Assembly: GCA_036655895.1 (NCBI GenBank)
Contig: JAVVPF010000026.1
Coordinates: 1 to 42,157, forward strand
DNA: 42,157 bases
Origin: Cloacibacillus sp.
Lineage (GTDB): Bacteria; Synergistota; Synergistia; Synergistales; Synergistaceae
Direction of reading: 5' to 3'
A program made the position numbers and the translations under genes. How positions within the stretch are numbered: the first letter of the stretch is position 1; every line of letters begins with the position of its first letter. Below are positions 32,051 through 40,081 of this stretch, in pieces. The notes beneath the pieces are model-generated. The model had not been told where the DNA came from. It saw only the letters and a list, made by a program, of their open reading frames with translations, and did no database searches.

Positions 32051-34972
32051 TTAGAAGAACTTCTCGCTGGGGCCGGAGCCGAGTGAACGGAAGAAGTCCT
32101 CTTCGCCGTTGAACTTGACGGGGTTGGCCTTTATGTCTTCCAGTTCGTCGTAAAGCTCGGAACCCAGGAAGTACTTCTGCGGCGCTTCCGGCTCTTTGCC
32201 GGCCGCTATCGCGTCAAGGCCGGCCTTGATCTTCGCGGGCGTTGCGGGGATCTCGTGGATCCTAACTCCGCAGGCGTTGTTTATCGCGTTGAGCACCGCC
32301 ATGTGGCCGGAGGACTGGAACGCCTCTGATGCGCCGGATGAACCGAACGGTCCGACTTCGTCGGGGCGCTCGTAGTGGATGACGTCGATATCGTCCGGGA
32401 TGTCTTTGATGTACGGCACGCCGCAGGAGGCGATGTTTCCGTGCTTCTTCACATCCTCATAGATTTCGCTGAGCGCAAAACCGATGCTGTGCGAGATTCC
32501 GCCGTAGGCCTGTCCGTTGACCGCGGCGATGTTGCCCACCTTGCCTACGTCGTCGACGCAGGTGAAGCGTATTACGGTCGTCTTGCCGGTCGCGGTGTCT
32601 ACTTCGACTTCGGCCAGGTTCAGGCAGTAGGTGTATGACGGGCTCGGGTCGCCTACGCCGGTGTTCGGGTCGAGGCGGCAGAGGCCGGCCACGCTTGTGC
32701 AGGACCACTGACCGACATATTTCGTCGGGATGCCTTCGGCCTTCATTTCGTCATAGGTGCGGAAGGTGCCGTCGGGCTTGCGCATCGCGTTGATGAGCTG
32801 GTCGGCCGCAGCCATCGTCGCTTTGCCGCTCATGTAGTGAGTGCGGCTTGCGCCGGACATTCCGCTGTCGGGGCAGAGCTTCGTATCGTTCTGCACGAGG
32901 CGTATCATCTCAGGCGTCACGCCGAGGGGCTTCAGCGCTTCGAGCGTCAGCATCAGCGAGCCGATGTCTCCGCCCTGTCCAAGTTCCTGATAGGTGTCGT
33001 ACTTCGTGAATGTTCCGTCGGGATTGAGTTCAATGGCCGCCGCTGCTTTGTCGGTGCCGCCTTCGGTGACGTTGAATCCGCCCCACGCAAGGCCCACGCC
33101 GCGGCGCTTTTCCGGAGTGTCGGCCGCTTTAGCTTCGGCCACGGCCTTCTCGTAGATAGGCTTCATCAGGTTCATCATCTCTTCCATCGGGTACTGGCGG
33201 AAGGGATAGCTGTTTATATTTGTCTCGCCCGGACGGCCGATGTTGCGCCAGCGGAACTCAAACGGGTCGATGCCGGCCTTCTCGGCGAGCATGTCCATAA
33301 GGGCTTCGCTGAGAGTGTAGGCCTGCGGCGAGCCGTAGCTGCGGTAGGCCGTGCCGAAGTTGTGGTTTGTGTTGGCGACGCGGCAGAGGCCCGCCACGTT
33401 CGGTATCACATAGGGGAAGAACGCAAAGCGCGCCTGCTTCGTGAAGCAGTCGTCGCCGCCCCATGAGTATGCGCCGTGGTCGAGGCCGAAATCAAATTCG
33501 GCGGCAACCAGCTTGCCGTTCTCATCGCAGGAAAGGCGTCCGTTTGAGTAGCAGGGGCAGCGTTTGCCTGAGAAGTGCTGGTGCTCCTCGTAGCTCATGG
33601 AGAGCGCCACGGGGCCGTTCATTACGACGGCGGCCGCGCCCGCGAGGCAGAGGTCGCCCGCGTTGGTGGACCAGCCGAAGCTTGCGCCAGTCGGGTTCAT
33701 CATGACGCGCAGTCTCGATGTGGGCAGACCGAGGCAGGTGCCTATTCTGCTGATCGAGGAGTAGACGCCCTGAGATTTGCACTGGAAGGTGAGCATCCCG
33801 TCTTCGTCAAAATAGGCCTGCACGGCGTCGCCTTCTATTGAAAGATGCGGCTCGCGTGATGAATAGAAGCTGCCGCCTACGCTGTACGGAGACTCTTCGA
33901 TGATAGACGCGACCTTGGCCGGCTCTTCAAGCCCCGCGCCCTTGAGCACGGGCTGCTTGCAGAAAATATTCGGCGTGTCTTCGTGGATGTTCTGAGCGTC
34001 AGGCATCGCGGCTTCAAGGAAGCTCAGGTATTCAGGCAGCTTTTCTATCTCCACCTTTACCTTCGCGGCAGCGGCGCGCGCCTGTTCTTTCGTATCGGCC
34101 ACGACGAGCGCAACTACGTCGCCATAGCGGTAGATTATATTCTCGCAGAGCACTTCTCGGCTTGGGAGCCTTACCGTGCTGCGCTCGTGGAAGTTGGCTT
34201 CGGCTATGATGTTCGTGCCGCCTGCCGCCTTCAGGTCCTTCGCCGTGATGACCATAGATACGCCGGGCATCTTCATGGCCTCTTCGGAATCTATCTTCAA
34301 TATCTTAGCGTGGTGCGCCAGCTTCGGCTGAACTATCGCCACGTGATAGGCGTCGGGCATCTTCAGCTCCTGGTCGTCGCCGTAGTCGGCAAGGCCGCAG
34401 ACCTTGGCAAGCGACGTGGGACGCACAAGGGGCTTTCCGTAGTATTCGCCGTCGGTCGGAAGTTTGACTGTGATGTCGTCTATCGTGGCTTCGCCGCGAA
34501 CGACCTTCGCCGCGTCCATCACCGCGTTTACTATCTGCTTGTAGCCGGTGCAGCGGCAGACGTTCTTATGTTTCTGGAACCACTCGCGGACCTCCGCGCG
34601 CGTAGGATCATTGTTTTGCAGAAGCAGCGCGTAGGCGGAGACGATAAATCCGGGCGTGCAGAAACCGCACTGCACCGCGCCGCAGTTCATGAAAGCGACC
34701 TGAACGGGGTGGAGGTTATTAGGCGTACCGATTCCCTCAACCGTGACCACTTTGCTGTATTCTTCGATTTTTCCCATCTTGCGCGTGCATGAACGAACCA
34801 GCTCGCCGTTGAGCAACACCGTGCAGGAGCCGCAAACTCCTATGCCGCACCCGACCTTGACGCTGGTAAGCCCGAGGCGCCTCAGTACGTCAGCAAGCGA
34901 ATCCTTCACAGGATCACACATGAACATACGGTTTGCACCATTGATATTAAGCCACATTTTCTTAAACGCCAT
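32051..34972 (-). CDS. Aldehyde oxidoreductase / xanthine dehydrogenase-family molybdenum hydroxylase, single chain
   Basis: The 973-residue enzyme joins two [2Fe-2S] domains to a molybdopterin domain in one chain, as in Desulfovibrio Mop. The plant-ferredoxin-like cluster uses Cys42, 47, 50, 62 (GCGIGVCGSCTVLLNG); the second uses Cys102, 105, 139, 141 (QCGFCTPGF, CRCTGY). The molybdenum part begins near 165 and includes KVCGLADYGDD, SFYSSREPHLSIEGDA and FGTAYRSYGSPQ. The catalytic Glu is in GSSGASEAF (about 883). There is no FAD domain, so electrons must leave to a separate acceptor. It should hydroxylate an aldehyde or heteroaromatic substrate in the cytoplasm. A C-terminal tail of about 60 residues follows the usual end. 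AGGAGGAG precedes ATG 34972. The accessory genes follow downstream on the same strand. Confidence 0.92.
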   Translation of the reverse strand: MAFKKMWLNINGANRMFMCDPVKDSLADVLRRLGLTSVKVGCGIGVCGSCTVLLNGELVRSCTRKMGKIEEYSKVVTVEGIGTPNNLHPVQVAFMNCGAVQCGFCTPGFIVSAYALLLQNNDPTRAEVREWFQKHKNVCRCTGYKQIVNAVMDAAKVVRGEATIDDITVKLPTDGEYYGKPLVRPTSLAKVCGLADYGDDQELKMPDAYHVAIVQPKLAHHAKILKIDSEEAMKMPGVSMVITAKDLKAAGGTNIIAEANFHERSTVRLPSREVLCENIIYRYGDVVALVVADTKEQARAAAAKVKVEIEKLPEYLSFLEAAMPDAQNIHEDTPNIFCKQPVLKGAGLEEPAKVASIIEESPYSVGGSFYSSREPHLSIEGDAVQAYFDEDGMLTFQCKSQGVYSSISRIGTCLGLPTSRLRVMMNPTGASFGWSTNAGDLCLAGAAAVVMNGPVALSMSYEEHQHFSGKRCPCYSNGRLSCDENGKLVAAEFDFGLDHGAYSWGGDDCFTKQARFAFFPYVIPNVAGLCRVANTNHNFGTAYRSYGSPQAYTLSEALMDMLAEKAGIDPFEFRWRNIGRPGETNINSYPFRQYPMEEMMNLMKPIYEKAVAEAKAADTPEKRRGVGLAWGGFNVTEGGTDKAAAAIELNPDGTFTKYDTYQELGQGGDIGSLMLTLEALKPLGVTPEMIRLVQNDTKLCPDSGMSGASRTHYMSGKATMAAADQLINAMRKPDGTFRTYDEMKAEGIPTKYVGQWSCTSVAGLCRLDPNTGVGDPSPSYTYCLNLAEVEVDTATGKTTVIRFTCVDDVGKVGNIAAVNGQAYGGISHSIGFALSEIYEDVKKHGNIASCGVPYIKDIPDDIDVIHYERPDEVGPFGSSGASEAFQSSGHMAVLNAINNACGVRIHEIPATPAKIKAGLDAIAAGKEPEAPQKYFLGSELYDELEDIKANPVKFNGEEDFFRSLGSGPSEKFF

Positions 34973-35305
34973 TTCCCCAACTCCTCCTCAATTTGAACTG
35001 TAAAGCAGCAGAGCCTTCTCGCAGAAATACCGAATTGTTGAAACTTCGTTGCGTGTTTGTGGATATATATTTATTATTTATACATCTAGTTTAATATATA
35101 GCAAATATAAACAAAGATAAAGCTTGAGTTTATTTTTGTTTAGTTAAAGTCATTAACTTTTCTTTAAGTGCATATATTGAACTAAATACGGTCGGCGAAA
35201 GAGGCGGCAGTAAAACAATAAAATCGTCCGCTCCTAAAAGAGAGCCGTATTAGGACCGGACGATTTGTATGGCCGTACAAAAATTATTCGATTATGCTAA
35301 TGGGA
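34973..35305. other. Intergenic region with terminator and probable hydroxylase promoter
   Basis: No gene is seen. The region is A/T-rich from about 35040 to 35200. TTTATC, 17 bases, TATATT on the minus strand is one possible promoter of the hydroxylase gene, but several others fit equally. Bases 35221-35266 form a terminator: AAATCGTCCG with its exact complement, an inner CCTAA/TTAGG stem, and a T-rich run on the minus strand. It must have ended the ornithine cyclodeaminase gene, now a fragment. Confidence 0.5.
35221..35266 (-). terminator. Intrinsic terminator of the ornithine cyclodeaminase remnant
   Basis: A 10-bp stem (35221-35230 with 35257-35266) with an inner stem is followed on the minus strand by TTTTATTGTTTT. 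It is about 40 bases past the stop of the cyclodeaminase fragment. Confidence 0.8.
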
Positions 35306-35734
35306 CTATCTCCAGTAGGCTTCGTCAAAGAAGCAGAACTCAGTGCCGAGGCCTTTTTCTACCGCGCGGTCGTAGAGCGTTTTGCCCCACGCCACATCGT
35401 GCAGAGGCATTCCGCCCGTGACGAACATGATGATCTCATCGTCGCTGGTGCGTCCCTTGTCCAGACCGTTTACAACGTCGCCCAAGTTGCGGATGTTTTT
35501 CTGGTCGTATTTACCGGCCTCGATCGCTTTGAGAAGGTGGAAAGAGGGCGCCACGACTGCAACCGCGTCAAGTCCGTCGGGATGCTCTTCGCCGTCGGCG
35601 AAGAATGCCTGGTGCATCTTCCAGTTGTCTGCGAATACTGTGTTCGTTGAGAAGGCTTCGGCGTCCATATCCGCGTCTCCGGTGAAGGTGACAAGCACGC
35701 CCGGCTTGAGCCATTCAGTCTCTATCAATCTCAC
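35306..35734 (-). pseudogene. Ornithine cyclodeaminase / mu-crystallin family, C-terminal fragment
   Basis: The fragment codes for about 140 residues matching the C-terminal half of the family: ETEWLKPGVLVTFTGDADMD, FADNWKMHQAFFADGEEHPDG, then NIRNLGDVVNG, and the ending GGMPLHDVAWGKTLYDRAVEKGLG. Whole proteins are about 320-340 residues, so the NAD-binding loop and the active-site Lys and Asp of the first half are missing. Upstream, homology stops at about 35725-35735, exactly where a histidine kinase fragment begins in the opposite direction. Its terminator is still in place. The only start is a GTG at 35734 without a ribosome site, so it is probably not expressed. Confidence 0.8.
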
Positions 35735-36356
35735 GCTGGCAGAAGAAAAGACCCGCCGGGCTATAGCGGCAAAGCTTCACGACAGCATAGGCTACTCCAT
35801 GGTATCAATGCTCCACATCCTGCGAAACCTGCACGAGGCGCAAAGCGCGCCTGAAGATAAAAAAAATGTTTCGTCCGCGATAGAAGAGATGGAAAAGCTA
35901 ATTCAGGAGACGCGCTCCTTTACCTTTGACATCAGCCCGCCTATTTTGTATGAAGTCGGGCTTTCCGCCGCCATCGAAGCCAGATGCGAGCATATGCAGG
36001 CCAATCACGGCATAAAGTGTTCGTTCAAATCTGAAGGTAAAGAATCAAACGTAGGTGAAGAAAAAAAGGTCTTGTTGTATCAAATGATCCATGAGCTTCT
36101 GGTAAATGTCATAAAACACGCTGAAGCTGCAAATGTACTTGTCATCGTTAGGTGGGGGATGAAAAAAATCCAAATCATCGTAGAGGATGACGGAAAAGGC
36201 TTCAGCCACCCCAATGTCAGGACATCCAACACGGGAATGGGATTATTCAGCATCCGAGAGAGATTAAGATCTGTCTGCGGTGAGATGAAAATCGTCTCCG
36301 TTCCTCTGAAAGGAACCACAATAAGCCTGGTCGCGCCAATTTCCATTCACATATAG
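35730..36356 (+). pseudogene. Sensor histidine kinase (HisKA_3/HATPase type), C-terminal fragment
   Basis: About 208 residues remain: a complete dimerisation/phosphoacceptor helix (TRRAIAAKLHDSIGYSM, with the His in LHDS), then the NarL-partner type ATPase domain with ELLVNVIKHAEAA (N box), VEDDGKGF (G1) and TGMGLFSIRERL (G2). The sensor and any membrane segments are absent. The frame stays open to the left into antisense of the cyclodeaminase fragment, which is fortuitous. No start codon with a ribosome site stands at the fragment's beginning. With the opposing fragment it marks a deletion or inversion junction at about 35730. Expression as a free kinase core cannot be excluded but is unlikely. 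Confidence 0.78.
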
Positions 36357-37034
36357 CCGATAGCCACTTATTGTACAAAACAAAAGGAGTCCATCAAAGA
36401 AACCCAAATCACAAACCGCGGCGAGCTTAAGACAACGCCCCCCCCCCGTGACCACAAATCAGAGTTTGAGCCTGAACTTGCAAAGAAATAATTGACCCAG
36501 CGCAGAAAACATCAAAGACAAGAGAGTTTTTCCATTTACAGAAAGTGAATGGACACTTCAGATATCTCTTTTATCTTCAAATCCTCCGCCCAGGCCATAA
36601 AGGGCACTTATACAAGGAATGCATAGAACGTCTGAATTCAACCTATAGGTAGCTCAACAGTGAGAAGTGTATATTTCCCAGTGCAGGATAGTTTTTAAAG
36701 GCCTTGTATATGTAATCTTTGAAGCAACCAAGAAATGGAGCACCATTTCTCAGCTGGCTAAGTATGCTTAGATAGTTGACCGCAATACACGGGGAACGGA
36801 TGCCAGAATAGCTCTCATTATACAAAAGACGCCCAGTGTCAATGAAGACACAGGGCGCTACCTTAGCTAATAATTCTCTTTAGACTGAGGATTAACGTTC
36901 GCCCAGATTATCTTGGATTTTTCGCAGAACGTTTCTATTCACTGCGTTTTCTTCAGAGGGTCTGTTTAAATAATAGATCTAGCGTTAACCTCTAACGACT
37001 TTGCGCAATATACACGACCGAGACGATCACCATC
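36357..37034. other. Non-coding, probably decayed region
   Basis: No intact gene is found in these 678 bases. There are a run of ten C residues at 36438-36447, a few short open stretches of 30-60 codons without recognisable similarity, and a minus-strand piece of about 28 codons (about 36890-36975) that ends in a natural stop and reads like a protein C-terminus rich in Arg, Asn and Glu. Base composition shifts here from G+C-rich to A/T-rich. It looks like old gene remnants at the border of the A/T-rich cassette; no insertion-sequence ends were seen. Confidence 0.5.
36830..36857. terminator. Imperfect hairpin in the decayed region
   Basis: CGCCCAGTGTC (36830-36840) pairs with GACACAGGGCG (36847-36857) with one A-A mismatch. 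No U-tract follows on either strand. It may be the end of a lost gene, or contribute to termination of the minus-strand amidohydrolase about 180 bases upstream of it. Confidence 0.35.
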
Positions 37035-38291
37035 CTATACCCTACATTCTGGGCTGTATACCTTGCCGTCCTTCATTACAAAGCAGCAATCTCTAAGAGC
37101 ATCTGGATCTTTTAATAAATCGCGTTTCCATGCTGCGATGTCAGCAAGCTTCCCCTTCTCTATTGTCCCCACAAGATGGTCTATCTCGCATATTTCGGCA
37201 TTGTTTTTTGTCGCAGCCCTGAGCGCCCTAAAAGGATCCATACCGCTATTAAGCCAAGCGTTATATTCCCATCCGCTTTCATAATTCTGATGGACAGCAA
37301 CCATATCCGTTCCATAACCAAGTTTAATTTTGCTATCTTTTATTATTTCTCTGCCACGCCGAAGTTGTTCCTGATATTTTTCAAGTTTCTTTTTAAATGA
37401 CGGGCTTTTCTGGGACATACTTTCTATGTCTCCATGAATGGCATCGTCATAGGGGACGAAGGTCGGAACAAGATACGTTCCACTTTCTTCAAACATCCTA
37501 GCAGTTTCTTCATCCATAAGCGATCCGTGTTCTATCCCTGTAATACCAAAGTTTATGAGCTTCTTCATAAGCCTCGGACCATATGCATGAGCAGTAACAG
37601 ATATTTTGACCTCTTTTGCCGTGTCAAAGATGGCTTTAAATTCAGCGTCATTGAGTTGAATGTCATCTGGATCATCATTTGGCGTAGCGAAACCTCCCGT
37701 GGCCATTATCTTAAGGAAGTCAAAACCCATCTTTTTTTCACGTCTAACAGCACCAGTAAAAAAATCTGCACCATTGCCGCAAGTAGGATAGTTGAGCATC
37801 ATATAATCTGAGAGATAGGGATTATTTCTAACTGCTTGTGTCATATCACCATGACTGCCAGGAGTACATAGAAAATGGGAGGAAACAATAAGACGTGAAC
37901 CATCCATATAACCGGCATTTATTACCCGTTTAGCATCCAATTCATAGGCTTCGCGGAACCAACCTAATGAGCGTATTGTGGTAAAGCCTCCTAAGAGAGT
38001 TTTATGAGCTGTTGCCGCTGTTGCCAGAGCCCGATACCCATCCGAATTATATACGGTATCGGTGTATATATCATTCCAATCGAAAAATTCTGGATGGACA
38101 TGAGCATCAATCATTCCTGGGGTTACCGTGCTATCACTTAAATCAATACATTTACAATATTCCGGCACGGACACATTATGACCAACCTCTTCAATTTTGT
38201 TATCCTTAACTAGAATATCCATCTTTTCCTGCAATATATCCGTCACTCCATCGTAAAGCTTTCCACATTTAATTTTTACATAATTTTCCAT
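37035..38291 (-). CDS. Metal-dependent amidohydrolase (imidazolonepropionase / prolidase-like)
   Basis: The 418-residue enzyme is an amidohydrolase-superfamily hydrolase. The metal ligands are visible: VTPGMIDAHVHPEF (His-x-His on strand 1), FLKIMATGG with the bridging Lys, SVTAHAYG and GIEHGS (His ligands) and the catalytic Asp in YGTDMVA. Closest relatives by pattern are the Xaa-Pro/Xaa-Arg dipeptidase-like and imidazolonepropionase-like amidohydrolases. ATG at 38291 follows GAGGAGC; the open frame reaches 38312 but begins there with TTG. It diverges from a sodium:solute symporter gene, and a second enzyme of the same family stands behind that symporter. Both probably act on compounds the symporter imports. 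It is A/T-rich compared with the left half of the window. Confidence 0.88.
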   Translation of the reverse strand: MENYVKIKCGKLYDGVTDILQEKMDILVKDNKIEEVGHNVSVPEYCKCIDLSDSTVTPGMIDAHVHPEFFDWNDIYTDTVYNSDGYRALATAATAHKTLLGGFTTIRSLGWFREAYELDAKRVINAGYMDGSRLIVSSHFLCTPGSHGDMTQAVRNNPYLSDYMMLNYPTCGNGADFFTGAVRREKKMGFDFLKIMATGGFATPNDDPDDIQLNDAEFKAIFDTAKEVKISVTAHAYGPRLMKKLINFGITGIEHGSLMDEETARMFEESGTYLVPTFVPYDDAIHGDIESMSQKSPSFKKKLEKYQEQLRRGREIIKDSKIKLGYGTDMVAVHQNYESGWEYNAWLNSGMDPFRALRAATKNNAEICEIDHLVGTIEKGKLADIAAWKRDLLKDPDALRDCCFVMKDGKVYSPECRV

Positions 38292-38660
38292 CTTATTAGC
38301 TCCTCTTTTCAACTATTTTTTATTTTATATATTGACATCAAAAATTTCTTGATATATATTATATATAATATATAATATTTGGCAAGTGGCCGCGAAGCCA
38401 ACACCGTTTTGTACTTGACGATATTATTTTTTACAATTTAGAAAATAACAACAAATATTTTAAAAATTACTAGCAACGAGATCTGTGCGATAACCTGGGT
38501 TTTTTATTGCACCGGTGTTTGCATGTCTATTTTTTCAAGGCTACTAAATGGTTTGAAGTTTAACAAAGCATACATAAAGGAGGCTATAGACACGAGGAGA
38601 TATGGTGGTTATGTGGTGTGTAACGGGAAGTAAATCTAACTTAAGTCTGGAGGGAATTTT
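38292..38660. promoter_or_regulatory. Divergent regulatory region of the amidohydrolase-symporter cassette
   Basis: This 369-base A/T-rich gap has a 22-bp perfect palindrome of only A and T (38353-38374). The minus-strand promoter overlaps it: TTGCCA (38385-38380), 16 bases, TATAAT (38363-38358). On the plus strand TTGCAT (38519-38524), 17 bases, TACTAA (38542-38547) is a fair promoter for the symporter. An AAAGGAGG at 38576-38583 has no start codon at a useful distance. The palindrome is a likely site for a regulator such as the GntR-family protein at the right end of the window. Confidence 0.5.
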
Positions 38661-38664
38661 ATGA
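38602..38664 (+). CDS. Possible 20-codon leader peptide overlapping the symporter start
   Basis: An open frame beginning ATG-GTG-GTT-ATG runs to a TGA that overlaps the symporter's ATG (ATGA). GAGGAG (38594-38599) is too close to the first ATG but would fit the second start at 38611. The overlap could couple translation to the symporter. Such short frames arise by chance, and no regulatory codon pattern is evident. Confidence 0.2.
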   Translation: MVVMWCVTGSKSNLSLEGIL

Positions 38665-40064
38665 ATCAAGCTTTAGCTGGTCCTGAATATGCAATGGCAA
38701 TTGTTGTTTACCTAGTTGTTATGGTTGCGGTAGGGTGCTATTTCGGCAAAAAGGCTCGTGACGATAAAGACGGTTTCCTACTCGCTGGACGTGAACTGCC
38801 CAGAATAGTATTAGTTGGCACGTTGTTGGCAACCTGGTTTGGGGGAGGCACCGTGGTCGGCGGAGCAGATTTTGTCTATAAAACAGGGCCGTGGGCAGGC
38901 GTTTTCTTTTTTATAGGAGCTCCTATGGGCGCATTGGTTCTTATGGGGCTTGCCCCCAAGATTCGCGAGTTAGCAAAATATACTGTGCCTGAAATTTTAG
39001 AACAGACTTACGGCCCGAAAACAAGATTGGTAGCCTCAATCTGCGTTCTATTAGCCTACACTGGAATTGTTTCTTATAATTTTACAGGAGCAGCGTATAT
39101 CGTAAACCTTGTAACTGGGTTCGACCAATCTTATTCGGTACTTATTGCGGCAGTTATTATGGTGTTTCTAGCTGTCACAGCTGGAATGAATTCTGTCGCC
39201 TGGACAGACGCATTAAGCGCAGCCTTGATCTTCTTTGGAATGGGGTTTGGCCTTTACTTTGCCGCCACATCTGCCGGGGGTTATGCCGCTACCTATGCAG
39301 CATTAACGCCTGCCCAGGCAAGTATAACCGGCGGTCTTTCCTGGACCCAGCTGGCTGGCTATAGCCTCCCGCTCTTCTTTCTTTACATGGGAGATCAAAA
39401 TCAGTTACAGCGCTATGCCTGCGCAAAAACTCCAGCTGAAGCTAAAAAATCTGCTCAGATGTTGTTTTGGGCAATGTGCGTGGTAATATTCCTTGTACTG
39501 AGCTACTGCATGTTTGCAGTTAAACTCATGCCTAATATTAACGGCGACACAGCTATAATGCGCATGGCCATCCACTATGTTCCATATATCTTTGGCGCGC
39601 CCATACTTTGTGCCTGTGTTGCTTTCCTTGTAACCACGGGAGACTCTTTTATCCTCTCTGCTGCAACAAATTTAATGATAGATATCGGTCAAAAGTATTT
39701 CAAACCTGACATGACAGACAAAGAGTTGGTAAAGGGAACTCGTATCGCCATAGTTGGGGTCGGTATATTCTCGTATGTTATGGCGGTATTCTTTCCAAGC
39801 GTACTTAAGATGCAGATGTATTCTTATTCCATCTATGGCGCAGGTGTAACTGTACCGTTGCTGGGAGCTTTCCTTTGGAAAAAAGCAAGCCCCGCTGGTG
39901 GAATGGCATCAGTTCTTACAGGCGGTGTGGCAATCCTTACGTGGGATATGTTTCTTAACCGTCCAATGGGTTTGAATGGCATTTTAGTCGCCGTTCCACT
40001 TGCAGTATTCGCGTTGGTTCTTTTCAGTCTGGCGCTTCCTAAGAAATATGATCCCAATATATAA
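38661..40064 (+). CDS. Sodium:solute symporter (SSS family)
   Basis: This 467-residue integral membrane protein has about 13 helices of the SSS (LeuT-fold) family that includes the proline and pantothenate symporters. Family segments include the first-helix exit KKARDDKDGFLLAGRELP, LLATWFGGGTVVGGADFVYKTG, VPEILEQTYGP, and FLVTTGDSFILSAATNLMIDIGQKYF (the conserved Na+-site region of helix 8). ATG at 38661 follows GGAGGGAA. An amidohydrolase gene starts 17 bases after its stop and another diverges from it, so the solute is probably an amide-bonded compound such as a dipeptide or cyclic amide that these enzymes open. The substrate itself cannot be read from the sequence. Confidence 0.92.
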   Translation: MNQALAGPEYAMAIVVYLVVMVAVGCYFGKKARDDKDGFLLAGRELPRIVLVGTLLATWFGGGTVVGGADFVYKTGPWAGVFFFIGAPMGALVLMGLAPKIRELAKYTVPEILEQTYGPKTRLVASICVLLAYTGIVSYNFTGAAYIVNLVTGFDQSYSVLIAAVIMVFLAVTAGMNSVAWTDALSAALIFFGMGFGLYFAATSAGGYAATYAALTPAQASITGGLSWTQLAGYSLPLFFLYMGDQNQLQRYACAKTPAEAKKSAQMLFWAMCVVIFLVLSYCMFAVKLMPNINGDTAIMRMAIHYVPYIFGAPILCACVAFLVTTGDSFILSAATNLMIDIGQKYFKPDMTDKELVKGTRIAIVGVGIFSYVMAVFFPSVLKMQMYSYSIYGAGVTVPLLGAFLWKKASPAGGMASVLTGGVAILTWDMFLNRPMGLNGILVAVPLAVFALVLFSLALPKKYDPNI

Positions 40065-40081
40065 GGCAGAAGAATACCACA

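Noticed and set aside
35382-35729. Left extension of the kinase frame, giving a 324-codon open frame
   Set aside because: The first 116 codons are simply the complement of the ornithine cyclodeaminase fragment; only the part after about 35730 is kinase.
36357-37034. Possible insertion-sequence remnant
   Set aside because: No transposase motif, terminal inverted repeats or target duplication could be seen; the short frames match nothing I recognise.
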